Assembly (NCBI GenBank): GCA_028386065.3
Contig: JAKUCV010005710.1
Coordinates: forward strand, 1 to 64,000
Direction: 5' to 3'
DNA length: 64,000 nt
From: Turnera subulata
Taxonomy: Eukaryota > Streptophyta > Magnoliopsida > Malpighiales > Passifloraceae
Part shown: positions 33,328-44,670 of the stretch, piece by piece
Layout of the letters: the number at the start of each line of letters is the position of its first letter
Position numbering within the stretch: the first letter of the stretch is position 1
Position numbers and translations under genes: made by a program
Notes under the pieces: model-generated
The model's input: the letters and a program-made list of their open reading frames with translations, nothing else
Told to the model about the DNA's origin: nothing
The model's database searches: none

Positions 33328-33381
33328 AATGCAACAAGATAACAGTTGCAGCATGCAACAAATGCATCCCCCATTTTTTAC

Positions 33382-34149
33382 CTGCTTCTTTGCTCTTTGA
33401 GTTCTAAGTTTTTCTACCTCTTCCAGAGTTTGACTCTTGAAGTCCGTCTTGCCTTCAAGATCTGAAATTTAACACAATTGCATTTCATTAAGAAAACAAA
33501 GAAACAAAGGCATTTAATTGTAAAATTAATTACCGTGTTTGTCGGCTTCCTTCAACTTCTCCTTGATTTGCTTTGACAGCTCAATAATATCCGGTGTCTA
33601 CGATTCCAAAAAAAAATTAAAATCAAACAAAATCTCTTTTATTCAAAAAAAAAACAACATCAACAGACAGAGAAACAGAGTCGAGAGAGTTGTGGCATGG
33701 CATCACCTGAGTGATCTCGGAGACGGGAATGGCGATAACGGCCCTACGTGCTTTTCGAATCTTCTTGTCACACTCGACGATCAGCCTATCAATGGTGCCC
33801 TTCAACACCACCTCGTCATAATTCTCCTCTTCTTAATCCTCGGCCCTCGCCTCCTCGTACTCCTTCTTCAGCTGCAACGAATGCACCTTGGGGCACGGCC
33901 CCATGTCAATTTTTTGATCGATTTACCCCACCCCCAAAAGAATCATAGTACAAATTAAAATAAAAAAAAACTTAGGGCTAATGGAAACATTACAATAACA
34001 AAATCGGGGGTGAGGGAGGCGGAGTATATGCTATTTACCGTTGACTGGAACAGCTCATGGGGGCAAAGGCCGACGAGGAACATATGACAGACGTCGCGAT
34101 CGTAGTACCTGCGACTAACCTCAACTTCGGTGACGGCGTTGCGTTGCAT
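33382..34149 (-). pseudogene. LUC7: LUC7-like U1 snRNP splicing factor, 5' half (exons 1-4)
   Basis: Exon 1 (34039-34149): ATG, then VTEVEVSRRYYDRDVCHMF and VGLCPHELFQST, containing the first cysteine and the LCPHELF signature of the LUC7 first zinc finger; donor GTAAAT. Exon 2 (33707 to about 33913): DMGPCPKVHSLQLKKEYEEA (second half of that finger), TIDRLIVECDKKIRKA and IAIPVSEITQ. Exon 3 (33534-33597): DIIELSKQIKEKLKEADKH. Exon 4 (33382-33461): LEGKTDFKSQTLEEVEKLR and RAKKQ. Phases join correctly. Exon 2 has TAA at 33833-33835, and its expected acceptor reads CAA, not CAG. The start lacks the usual first 15-20 residues. The remaining exons lie 22.6 kb away at 7.7-10.8 kb. Confidence 0.92.
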
Positions 34150-34377
34150 TATGGAGGAGAAGAGGTTTGAGAAAAAGAGGGAGAGAAGATGAGGAAGAGA
34201 GGCCGAAAGAAGGGCTTTTTTTGGTCCTAAACCTTTATGTCTGAGTCTAACTAGTATCAAACCTTTTGAAAGCACCAACCGAGGGAAAGAAATAGCTCAA
34301 CCCGCCCTAAGTCATCGTTATAGTTTTTTTCTCCAATGAAACGAAACGACGTATTTTTTACATCAAAACTTGTGTTT
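34150..34377 (-). promoter_or_regulatory. LUC7 5' leader, cut by a LINE insertion
   Basis: CT-rich minus-strand leader (CTTCCTCATCTTCTCTCCC) directly upstream of the LUC7 ATG. The LINE target site begins at 34378, about 230 bp upstream of the ATG, so any more distal promoter has been moved about 8.7 kb away. Confidence 0.4.
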
Positions 34378-35495
34378 AAACCCAAACCCGACAATATCAC
34401 AACCCCACAAGTTGATACTATGTCTTTTAATTCAGTTTTTTCTAAGGTAATAACAAAGTCACAACCAATTTGGAAAATTTAGTTTGAATCCCACGTTGTC
34501 TACCCCTATCATTAATTCTAATGCCATGCATGCACATGCACGGATAATACTCAAGGGCAAACCAAAGGTTAACCTCAAAAAACCGGTCTCAAACTCACCC
34601 CTTACTCACAAACTTCAACTCCAAAAATTGAAGAGGAGCTCCCGGAGCATTTAGGGGATCTCCTTCAATTTGCCCATGCTCCAAAACAACCTGATGGTCC
34701 TACTGTGTCTAAGCCAGTCACTAATGGCTCCATAGAGGTACAATCTATTATAAATCATGTTCCTGCCTCTAGCCCAAGCAGTGGCGGTGGCCCAGGGGCT
34801 GAGGGGGGCCATGTGTCACAGGCACAGGGCTTAAGAATTGTGGGATTGTTTCCTACCAAGTCAAATTCAACACAAAAAACTACTTCAGTTCAAGTGTAAA
34901 ATAGGGAGCTCCTCAGTCTCGAAAGAAGATTATTCTTGGGAACGAGAGTTTGTTTGGGATTAATTCTTGAGCAGAGGAGTGAAAACACTAATCCCATGTA
35001 AAAACACAAGTATGGAGCGAATGGAAAGAGAAGAGAGAAAGGAATTGGGAGAAGCCTTGTGTATTATATTAATGGTGAAAAAATACATTACACTCCCATA
35101 CTTTTCCCCTCCTATGTCATGCACTATTTATAGGCTACACATAATAGTTCAAACCCTTTATATCTTATCCACTCCATTTGAATTCAAACTAATTCAAATC
35201 ATACCTAACATTCAAACAAGCACCTACCTTTATTTAAATTTGAATGGCCATTTCAAATTTAAATATGATAAGCCCAACCACCTTGCACACATGCTGGGCT
35301 CATGGGCTTCTTGTGTGCCTTCGGGGCATATCCTGTGACATTCTCCACCACCTATTCTTGCAACATCCTCGTTGCAATCCGATGATGAACTGCAACTCGC
35401 TCTCTGAATTGCTTTGTTCGATGTTCATACTCCCACCTTGCCTTTGGACACTCCTTCTAGTGCCAAGGATTGAGTACTTGAGCTCTTTGTCCATG

Positions 35496-36584
35496 TCAAT
35501 GAATGACCTTTCTGTGCGCCACAATCTTCTCTGAAGTACGTAGAATCCGCCAACTCTTGGACCTCCAAACTTGCTTTGACTTGGCCAGCTTTAGTTGCCA
35601 TTCCACTGCACACGAACATGTACCTTGGTCACTCTTCTTGTAACCTTGTGCTTCCACACGATCTCCACCACCATAGCAATCACAGTCTCCTTGTGAAGAA
35701 CCTGTCTTCGTTTCTTCACTTTCTAGACCTACCTTTGGTGAAGCACTTCCAAGCTTGATCTCTTCCAAGAAATCAATCTTTAAAGGTTTTGTGGCTCCTT
35801 CCAACTGTGTCACAACACATGGTGCCACCGTTGCTTCCATTGCTTGCCTACTCACTCTTGTACCTTTGTGAGATGATCTTGCACTAACTGGATTGCAAAA
35901 AGTTTCTTCCGACGCATTTGTCTTCTCGAAAAATTCCATCCCTAATATCATGGGATAGTCGTCAAGTGGAACTACGGTCAACTCGATCTTGCATCGCCAA
36001 TCCCCCAAGTTATTCCCTACACCTCTTGCCACACCAAGGATAGGTTATGCAGTTGTATTCGCTGCTTTCATTGTGCTCAAATCCTTGGTAATTGTGATGC
36101 CCAACTTTTTTGCTTCATCACTTGCAAGAAAGTTGTGTGTAGCACCAGTATCAATCAAAGCATCAATCTCATGCTCTCCAATGCGTATTGTAGCAAACAT
36201 GCATCCTTCCTTTGCCATTGGTCTATTAACTTGGACTGCATTCAAGATCCTTAACGATCCCATCCTGACTTTCTCCTCTTCGGCATTTTCCTCCCCCGAG
36301 GAATCCCTCGCCGACTCCTTCAAGATTGCACTAATCTTGTTTTTGTATGGGCAGTCGTAGACTTTGTGAGCTCCCTTGCACAAGTAGCATTCTATCTCCC
36401 TAGTTTTGCCACCGTTAGACTTGCCCCACTTGGACTTCTTGTCTCTTTTCTTCGGTGTAAAAGTTAAGGCTTCATCCTCACTCCCACTCGTGCAGTCCTC
36501 CGAAGAACTGGGATTGAACTCCTTGCCATACTTCGTCAATGAGTTAGGATTCGGATTGCATCCTTTAGTGTCCTTGCATGTCAA
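35496..36584 (-). pseudogene. Gypsy gag C-terminus and retropepsin
   Basis: Starts in a frame shifted from the upstream gag. Contains a zinc-knuckle-like CYLCKGAHKVYDCP (C-x2-C-x4-H-x4-C) at about 36390-36350 and the aspartic protease active site ALIDTGATHNFLA near 36160-36120. The protease flap/second half IELTVVPLDDYPMILGMEFF is near 35980-35925. A TAA at 36045-36047 splits it; the frame is otherwise continuous to 35496. The tail after the protease is acidic, unlike RT. Confidence 0.85.
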
Positions 36585-37312
36585 TCATCGACCTTGGTTC
36601 TTGCCCACCTCTGAAGTCCACCTATGAATGCACCATATCCCTCTTCTTCGGTCATTGAAGGGATTTCAAAAGCCAGCTTCTGAAACTCGTTGACGTACTT
36701 TGTTATGCTGCCATCGTGCTTCAATGCTCGCAACTTGTCTCGTGCCTCCCTCTCAGCATATTCTGGATAGAATTCGTCCTTCAGTTGTTGTCTGAACTGA
36801 TCCCAGGTCCGATCCTTGCATCCCTCACCAGTAGTGCGTATCTGTCGCCACCATAACACTGCAGAATCAGTAAAGTATCTCCCCGTGATCTTCACCTTCT
36901 GCTGGTCATCCGTGATATTTAAGCCATACAAATATTCTTTACAGCTAAATAGGAAGACGCCCATTGCCTTTGCTGTCCTCGTCTCATCGTACTCCTTCGG
37001 CTTTGGAATATCGATCTTGGGCAGCACCTGTTGTTGTTGAAGTGGCACACCTCCTTCTATCATGGCAAGTTGCCTCTTGCATAGCTTCATATCATCACGC
37101 ATTGAGCTCAATTCTACAAGCTCATGAACTATCTCTGCCAAGGCTTTGTTGAAACCACCATCGAGCTCTGTGAACTGCGACCTTTGTGCTTGTACCTCAC
37201 CAGTCATGCCCTCATTGCTAGCTTCACAGTTAGAGATACGATCTTCAAGCTTGTCTAGGCGCCCACTAAGGATGCCTTCTTCTCCAATGGTTGCCCCAAC
37301 CATCTTTACCAA
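36581..37312 (-). CDS. Gypsy gag (capsid-like) protein
   Basis: 243 codons from ATG at 37312. N-terminal part LDKLEDRISNCEASNEG is coiled-coil-like. The retrotransposon gag domain contains VLPKIDIPKPKEY, VKITGRYFTDSAVLWWRQ, TWDQFRQQLKDEFYPEYA and GSITKYVNEFQKLAFEIPSM. It ends TGA overlapping the start of the next frame by four bases. It would assemble into virus-like particles if expressed. The ORF itself is intact. Confidence 0.85.
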   Translation of the reverse strand: MVKMVGATIGEEGILSGRLDKLEDRISNCEASNEGMTGEVQAQRSQFTELDGGFNKALAEIVHELVELSSMRDDMKLCKRQLAMIEGGVPLQQQQVLPKIDIPKPKEYDETRTAKAMGVFLFSCKEYLYGLNITDDQQKVKITGRYFTDSAVLWWRQIRTTGEGCKDRTWDQFRQQLKDEFYPEYAEREARDKLRALKHDGSITKYVNEFQKLAFEIPSMTEEEGYGAFIGGLQRWARTKVDD

Positions 37313-38605
37313 ATCACCAAGGCTATGATGCCAATTCCTTGCTCAAGGAAACCACACAACTCCTACCAAGGGAACTGTGCAACCCACAGCACCAAAGTAA
37401 ACCCCCCTCAAGTAAATTTTGGTAAAGCAAATACCTACTCAACAACTCTACAAACTCTCCAACAAAGTGCTTACAACAAGAAAACAACACAATTATCTAA
37501 TTATCTCAATTTCCAACAACCCCTTTCAAGCAAATATTCTAAGTATTTCCCAGAAATACAATAGCAAAACTTGCTTTTACAAGGAAATTAAAATAAACAG
37601 ATTATAGGTGAATCAATTCCAACCAACAAGTTCAAACAACACATTTGGCAATGCAAAAGCTCCAACCACCAACAATACAATTTTCTCAATCCAAGCCAAC
37701 ACCTCTAACATAAGAATGATCAAACCTGGAATGAAAATTTCTTTTGGTAATTGCAAGCTCTACCTCCAATATGTTCTTGCTGTTCTTGATTCCCATACGA
37801 GGCAACAAGATACCAATGCTTCAATCCTCCCTCCAACTCCAACAGTTAAGGGCTATGATCTTCACAAGGAATCTTGCAAAGCTTTACTACCAACTGTCAC
37901 GGGCACAGAGTTTAGGGCTGCGAAAGAAGCCCGTGCGGTTCAAGCCTTTGCTTGATCAGCCTAAAAACACAAGTATGGAGAGAATGGAAAGAGAAGAGAG
38001 AAAGGAATTGGGAGAAGCCTTGTGCATTATATTAATGGTGAAAGAATACAATACACTCCCATACTTTTCTCCTCCTATGTCATGCACTATTTATAGGCTA
38101 CACATAAGAGTTCAAATCCTTTATATCTTATTCACCCCATTTGAATTCAAACTAATTCAAATCATACCTAACATTTAAACTAACTTAAATTCAAACAAGC
38201 ACCTATCTTTATTTTAAATATGATAAGCCCAACTACCTCGCACACATCCCGGGCCCATGGGCTTCCTGTGTGCCTTCGGGGCCCATCCCGTGACACATGG
38301 CCCCTAGGCTTTTAAATTTTTCTCGTTTTCCTATTGTAATATTTTCTTATGGTCTGTGAACTTCTAATTTTTTCATATAGGTCCTATCATAACATGTATT
38401 TGGCCCCTTTTAAATTTTATTTTCTCACATAAATCCTTATTATTACACACCGAATGTTATATTGGCCCCCTCTAAGAATTATATCTAGCTTCGCCACTGA
38501 GCCCAAGCATCACTGCCCATGAAGACATGGCCATGGACTCTAATGTTCTTCAATCCAAATGAGAATTTCCAGTTTTCTTCCTTTTTCTCTTGTATCATTT
38601 TTTTA

Positions 38606-41600
38606 ATGATTAATACAAAAATTTTGGTTTGGAATTGCCAAAGTGTAGACGGTAAAAAATGTCGTAGAGCATTCAAGGACCTTGTCCAGTTCCATCGTCC
38701 TAGTATTATTGTCCTAGTGGAGACATGGATAATTCATGCAAGGGTAGACGAGTTTTTTGTTTCACTTGGCTTTGAGGGGAATTGTATAGTGGATCCCATT
38801 GCCTACTCTGGTGGTATTTGGGTTCTTTGGAAGCAGCAGGAAGTTTCCTTTTCCTTTATCTCCTCATCGCGACAATTTATACATGGTTCACTTAGTATTA
38901 ATTCTTCTATTTCATGGCTTTTCACTACTATCTATGCCTCTCCGAACAATACTTTTTGTGATCCTTTGTGGCAAGATCTTGAAAATATTGCTAACTCTAC
39001 TACCCAGTCCTAGTTGATTGCATGTGATTTTAATGTCATTGCAAGTATATCTGAAGGACTAGGTGAACCCATCTCAAAGAGTGTGCAAAAAGTTCATAAA
39101 TTTCATACAATCCTCTGAGAAGAACGATCTTGGGTTCATTGGCTCCTAGTTCACTTTTGAAAGAGACAAGAGTGTGCAAGTGCTTGGATCGTGCCTTAGC
39201 AAATTCGGCATGGCGTCTCACTATCCTAGAAGCCACTGTTCACATCTTACCCTGCACGAAGTCAGACCACTCGCCTCTTCTTATTAGCTTAGACAACCCT
39301 CCTCAACATGTTGGCGAAAGACCATTTTGTTACCAAGCAGCCTGGGCTACTCGCCATAGCTATAATCAATTGATTAGGGGTAATTGGACTAGGGACAAAC
39401 CTTTACAGGAAGTTACTAGCTGTTTGGCCTCTACCCTTATCTCTTGGAACCGTAACACTTTTGGTAATGTTTTTAAACAAAAAAAAGAATATTTTAAGCC
39501 GTCTTGCCAGCATGCTAAGGATAATGGTCGTGCCTACCCAGCACTCCTCGAGCTAGAAAGAAGCCTGAAACTTTAATTTGACCAAGTGTTATACCAAGAA
39601 GAGCTCTTATGATACCAAAAATTTCGTAACAAATGGATCCAGTGTGGAGATCGTAACACAAAATTTTTGCATGTGACTACCGTGGTTAGGAGACAACGAA
39701 ATCGAGTTCAATGTTTAAAGTTTTTCTGCGGTGATTGATGTTTTGATCAGTTAAAGCTACATGAGGAAGCTACTTTATATTATGCTAAACTTTTCTCTAC
39801 TGATCCCACTACTCCACCACCTTTTTCTATTCGTTGTAGATTTTACCCTTTATCTAGGGACTCTTATTCCTTTTTAACCTTTGTTTCGACTTTTGCAGAT
39901 GTTAAGAAAGTGCTTTTCGAGATGTCACCGTATAAAGCTCCTGGCATAGACGGTTTCTTATGAGCATGAAATCACACATTTTTACATTATGCACTGTAGT
40001 CTTTTGGCCATGCATTTAGCATCAATTCATGCATTTAGGTAGGAAATCACTTGCTTTTACACCAAATTCTACTTTCCTAGCTCCTGTTTGCTTTCAGGTG
40101 CAATTAGGTCCTTTTTGGAGTGGATTTTGATGATTTTGGCCCGAAAATAGTGAGGCGCTGCTAAATACCCAGTTCCAATTCAAACTGCACCATCGACGGC
40201 ATCCAGATACAACCTGATAGTGGCACTGCGTCAAAGTCCTTGTTTTTAAATTGTTTGGAGACTTGCACCTAAATTCACGGAGATTACACTGAAGTTCACG
40301 TGGACACTCCTTCGAAGGAAAGAAGACCTTTTGCTGCTAGGTTTTGAGAAGAAAACTTATTTTTCAAGACTTAGGATTTTATCAAAGATTTTGTTCTCGA
40401 TAAATAGAAAAGAGTAAAACCCTAGGAAGAGGGCTTTTTGGCCTATCGACATACCTTCTCTTCTCCAGCAAAAATTCATCTGTCAGAGCAGAAGGTGGAG
40501 AATTCGGTAAGAAGCAAAGTGAAGATCTTAGGTTCATATTTCGACAACATGTCACGGTTACTATCTTTTATTGTTTTTAGTTTCTTCAATAACTAAACCT
40601 TTATTTCTAGGTTTATATGATGTAGCTACAGCTTCATGTTTGAGTAATAATTCATGTTTGGTTTCTATTATTCGCTATTACCTTGATTCGTGTATGGAGA
40701 GCTTAACAGCGCAAGCGGCCTGATCACCTCTTTGTGCACCTTAGACGACTTAGTGAAGCACACCGGAGAAGCTAAGAAATCAAAACATCCCATACTCAGC
40801 CTCCACCCTACTAGTAAGAGATCTCTACTTTTAGGTTAGTTGAGGATCAAGCACCTAGCACAACGCCCACTGCGCCCTAGATTTGGACTAAAGCGAGCGA
40901 ATGCAAGGTAGTCTCGACTAGGGTAGATCTATAAAGCGAGCGGATGCAAGGCATAGATTAACATAGGCTAGGGAGCACTACAAGGTAGACGAATAGATTA
41001 GCCAAACCATAGTTTTATTACTTAGACAGCACACGCTGTAGTGAACCCCGGACAACCTAGGTTCCTTTATCACTGTATCTTTTCACCAGTACATGCTGTT
41101 ACTTTACTTTTAGTTTATTTGCTTTATATTATTCAGTTTATTACCCTAACCCATTCGATACTTTTATTTCCTTGTCGTTTTATAGCCTAATCGATCGAAA
41201 GTTCTAAGGACACTGTTATTTCGCAGTCCCTGTGATTCAACCTTGTCTACTACAGCAACGCTGTGCACTTGCAGCCGGTTTTGCAAGAACAGTTTCCCGG
41301 GTGCTTTTTTCCAAAAACACTGGGATGTGGTCAATGAGTATCTTTATTCCATTGTCAACAAGGCTTTGATGTGTGGTAGTTTTGATAAATAGTTAAATAA
41401 AACTGTCATGCTCCTTATTCCTAAGCTTGCCTCACTAGAAAATTTTTATCACTTTAGAAGCATTAGCTTGTGCACTGTTATTTATAAACTACTCTCAAAA
41501 GTTATCATCATTTGTTTAAAGTCTTTAATGTCTAACCTTGTGTTGCCTTTCCAGTACGCTTTTGTTCTAGGCCGGCATATTATTGATAACGTTGTTGTTA

Positions 41601-43029
41601 TGCAAGAACTGATCCACTCCATGCACACAAAGTGAGGGACAAAAGGATTCATGGCTATGAAGATAGACCTGGAGAAAGCCTATGACCGCATTCGTTGGGT
41701 ATTTGTAAAGGACAATCTTCTTGATATTGGTTTACCAAGTGTACTAGTGGATCTAACCCTTTTCTGCATTTGCTCTAGTTCATTGCAGGTCCTCTAGAAT
41801 GGTGAACTCACACGGGTGTTTTCTCCATCATGTGGCATTCGTCAAGGAGATCCCCTCTCCCTCTACATTTTTGTTCTATTCCTTGAAAGAATTTCATAAT
41901 CAATTTGTGAAAATGTAGAAAGCAAGAAATGGAAGCCATTCCAAATTGGTAAAAAAGAATTTCACAATCTATGTTTTTTTGCTGATGATCTTGTTCTATT
42001 TGCAGAAGCAAGTATCGAGCAAGCCATGGTGGTTTCACAGTGCCTGGAAAGCTTTTGTATAAGCTCCGGCCAAAGGGTTAGCAAGAGTAAATCATGGATT
42101 TATTGCTCCAAGAAAGTATCTCTTGGCCTTGCTACGGAGATCAGTAATCAGTGCAATATACCGTTAACAGACAATCTGGGAAAGTACCCAAGGATTGCAC
42201 TGATCCACGCCACATGGCTACAGATGACACATGTCCCCGTTGTCAAGCTGTAGTTGAAACTCCATTACATGGTCTATGAGACTGTGCTTTTTCTAGGAAT
42301 GTTTGGCTTAGTTTGCTCCTTTTTGATGCCTACTCTGTCTTCTTTGCAGGTGGCAATGTCACTGAGTGGGTGAAAGCTTCTTTGGATGCGACCTTCAATA
42401 TCAACTCAAGATACCCTTGGAGTCTAGTGTTCGGGATTGCAGTATGGTAGCTCTGGAAGGTCCGCAATGAGCATATCTTCCAAACAGACAGCCTAGCACT
42501 GTCACCAGAAGAGACTCTGAGCCGCATCTTTCACCTTGCTTATTCCCAGATGTAGAAGAACATGCTCAAGGTCGATACCCGAGTCTAAGGTCCTACGAGG
42601 ACAGTTGACATTGGTTAGGCGCCACCCCCTATTGGTTGGCATAAAGCCAACATTGACGGTGTTGTGTATGCCCGTAACAATCGTGCCGGAGCTGGTGGCC
42701 TCATTCGTTCCTCTGAAGGGAGATGGTGTAAAGGTTTTATTCATGGCAGACGCACTTGCACAAGTTTTCAGTCGGATTGGAGTATGAATATAACTCACCT
42801 AATGGTGGAAACAAATAACCAAGAGGCGGTATTGCTTCTAAGCACTGCACCAACTAGTGGACTGGAGCACCTACCCTTGTTGGAGTGTATACGTTCATTG
42901 CTAGCCCGTGATTGGATAGTCACCTTTCATCATAATTACCGTGAGACAAATTTTGTAGAAGACATATCAACTAGAAAAGCTCTTAATTTATGTGAAGAAT
43001 TAAGAGTTTTAAATATTCCACCTGATTAA
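38606..43029 (+). pseudogene. LINE ORF2: endonuclease, reverse transcriptase, RNase H
   Basis: Endonuclease starts at ATG 38606 (KILVWNCQS, VLVETWI, YSGGIWVLWK, then YASPNN near 38935). A stop at 39012 follows, then the linker region (CLDRALANSAWR, SDHSPLLI) to 39576. RT entry YKAPGIDGF at about 39930-39957 is split by a solo LTR and resumes PGAFFQKHWD at 41297. RT continues with FRSISLCTVIYKLLSK, MKIDLEKAYDRIRW, GIRQGDPLSLYIF and an intact FADDLVLFAEAS near 41980. A deletion near 42180 joins RT to the zinc-binding CPRCQAVVETPLHG. RNase H covers 42600-43029 (NRAGAGGLIRSSEG, ending LNIPPD). Multiple stops. Confidence 0.88.
39958..41291 (+). mobile_element. Solo gypsy (Tat/Athila-like) LTR in the LINE
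   Basis: 1,334 bp bounded by the 5-bp direct repeat GTTTC (39953-39957, 41292-41296). Deleting it restores the LINE reading DGFPGAFFQKHW exactly. It contains TCCCTGTGATTCAACCTTG and TGCACTTGCAG near the right end, the same module found inverted at 53163 and 62360. With this TSD the left end would be TTATGAGC, not TG. Confidence 0.8.
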
Positions 43030-43138
43030 TGCATAAATGCTTTATTAGCCGATGCAATAGGTTCTACTGTAACTCATGACTTAATTTAATAGTCTAATAT
43101 AGTTCTCTGTTTTCACAAAAAAAAAAACCCAAACCCGA

Positions 43139-43299
43139 TTTACCCCTAATATAGGAATGAATCCAACACATAAGAGGTAATTCTAAGGAAAAGAATTAAT
43201 TCCTTGACCAAAAATTTCCGAAAATTCCTCCAAAATAAAATTGGAAATTAAATTAAAAAAATCATTAAATTAAAAATATTAAAAATTGAGGCGTTACAG
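43139..43299 (-). mobile_element. Gypsy LTR start fragment
   Basis: Minus strand reads GTAGAAC followed by TGTAACGCCTC, the same polypurine/LTR junction type as at 13192. The LTR runs left until the LINE target site at 43138. Confidence 0.5.
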
Positions 43300-44230
43300 T
43301 TCTACATACTATCATAGGATGAATCTACCATGTTGGGTAAGGTAAATCCAGAAGGAGCTGATGGTATTTCATAGCAAGTGGAGTTTGAGCGTACCATGGT
43401 ATTCCCAATTAAAAGCATCAAAAGTGACTCCCTATTGATAGAAGAAGAGTCAGACGAAGAAGAGATTCTGACACAAGTTTCTCTGCAGCAATTGGAGCCA
43501 ATTACCGTAAGAAAACCAAGGCAAGAATTTCGAAGACCGGACCATCTTATTGAGACGGTGACTTATGCACTTCCAATACCAATGATGTTCCTTTCATTTT
43601 TTTAAAAGCCAATCGAAGTTCTAAAAGTTGTAGACGAAATGATGTAATAGTGGAAAAGATGAAATCTCTTTAGATTACAAGACGTGGAAGTTGACACAAC
43701 CACCGAAGGGAAAGAAGGTAATTTGATGTAAATGGATATTAATTTGTACAAGCTCCATCTGTATTTATAGTTAACACTTGCATAACATAACAAAACATAA
43801 CCACAATTTATACCATATTTCAACACGGTTCAACTACCCTATCAACGAAACATCATCTTATTAAGCATATAGAGAATAATTTTCACTATGTTAGAGTGCG
43901 TGTGATAGACGTAAACTTCAAATTCGTTTTGTTTCATCTCAAGATCATATTGTTGATGTTTTTAGTAAAGCACTACCATGGGAAATATTTTAATTTCTTC
44001 GATACAAATTAACGAGTACATCACCATCAACTTGTGAGAGGATATTAACTTAATGTCTTGATAATTCTACTTAATTTTATCATTATACTCTATCTCTTAT
44101 CTCCTCGAACTATGTCTCTAGTGTAACTCATTTGTCATCGGTAAACTTTTTGTAATATATATGCACAATCGTAATCTGAAGTACAATAAATACATTTATA
44201 TTTCCTCTCTCACCATGCCTCAACTAACGC
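43300..44230 (+). mobile_element. Ty1-copia remnants
   Basis: 43380-43604 encodes an acidic linker then RKPRQEFRRPDHLIE, like the region between integrase and RT. 43880-44035 encodes IRFVSSQDHIVDVFSKALP, the conserved C-terminal end of copia RNase H, followed by a short purine tract (GTGAGAGGATA) and LTR-like AT-rich DNA. The RT is absent. Confidence 0.6.
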
Positions 44231-44518
44231 TATAGAAGCCAATGCACATCATTAGGAAGTTGTTTCAATTCTGAAACCATTTATAGCCAGGGATGTGTTG
44301 ATTCCTCGACGGACACACACTCGAAGGGTCTACAATAATTTGCTAAATGCATATGACGGGTAGAATCAAATGTAAATGACGGAGAACAACATTTTAATCA
44401 TGAATTAAAGCTGATTTGCATATTTTATTTTCAAATTGGAAATTAGGATTTCACGTCCTAAATTGGGGGTTTTGATTTTTTTGGGGAAAACCTACTGGAG
44501 AATGATGTAGAGGAGAAA
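44231..44518. other. No recognisable feature
   Basis: Short unique-looking stretch, no ORF worth reporting. Confidence 0.3.
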
Positions 44519-44623
44519 GAAGAACGTTGAAGGAGAGAAGAAGAAGAAGAAGAAGACGAACTTTGAAGGAGAGAAGAAGAAGAAGACGAAGAAGAAGAAG
44601 AAGAAAGATGAAAGAGAGAAGAA

Positions 44624-44670
<47 letters not shown>

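Larger units (their letters stand above)
10814..33381 (-). other. Giant LUC7 intron, 22.6 kb, filled with nested elements
   Basis: Exon 4 ends RAKKQ with donor GTAAAAAATG at 33381 and exon 5 starts SAILLEALDRERASLPQP at 10813 after a polypyrimidine tract and GATAG, both phase 0. In plant LUC7 proteins these two peptides are adjacent, so the whole interval sits exactly in one intron position. The first 79 bases next to exon 5 and about 54 bases next to exon 4 look like original intron; nearly all the rest is transposons, a satellite array and a plant mobile domain gene. Confidence 0.8.
34814..38295 (-). mobile_element. Short Ty3-gypsy element coding only gag and protease
   Basis: Ends TGTCAC and GTGACA; LTRs 34814-35340 (3') and 37895-38295 (5') share most of their length (AACACAAGTATGGAG, ACTATTTATAGGCTACACAT, GTGTGCCTTCGGGGC). 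A 4-bp CATG repeat flanks it. The internal region is only 2.55 kb and holds gag, a zinc knuckle and protease but no reverse transcriptase, RNase H or integrase, so it would depend on another element. The 3' LTR is about 126 bp longer at its left end than the 5' LTR. Confidence 0.85.
34779..38499 (+). mobile_element. hAT-type MITE (about 239 bp) split by a gypsy element
   Basis: Left part 34779-34813 starts CAGTGGCGG; right part 38296-38499 ends CGCCACTG. Perfect 8-bp target duplication AGCCCAAG at 34771-34778 and 38500-38507. Same family as the element at 46910-47137. Its two parts meet at GGGGCCATG/CATGGCCCC around the gypsy insertion. Confidence 0.85.
34392..43124 (+). mobile_element. L1-type LINE, internally deleted, hosting later insertions
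   Basis: Flanked by a 14-bp direct repeat AAACCCAAACCCGA at 34378-34391 and 43125-43138, and ends in a poly(A) run at 43117 onward. Removing the MITE/gypsy insert (34779-38507) and the solo LTR (39958-41296) leaves about 3.7 kb, shorter than a full L1. The tail of ORF1 is at 34680-34778 plus 38508-38564; the frame reads through the MITE target site to a TGA. ORF2 follows from 38606. Confidence 0.88.
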
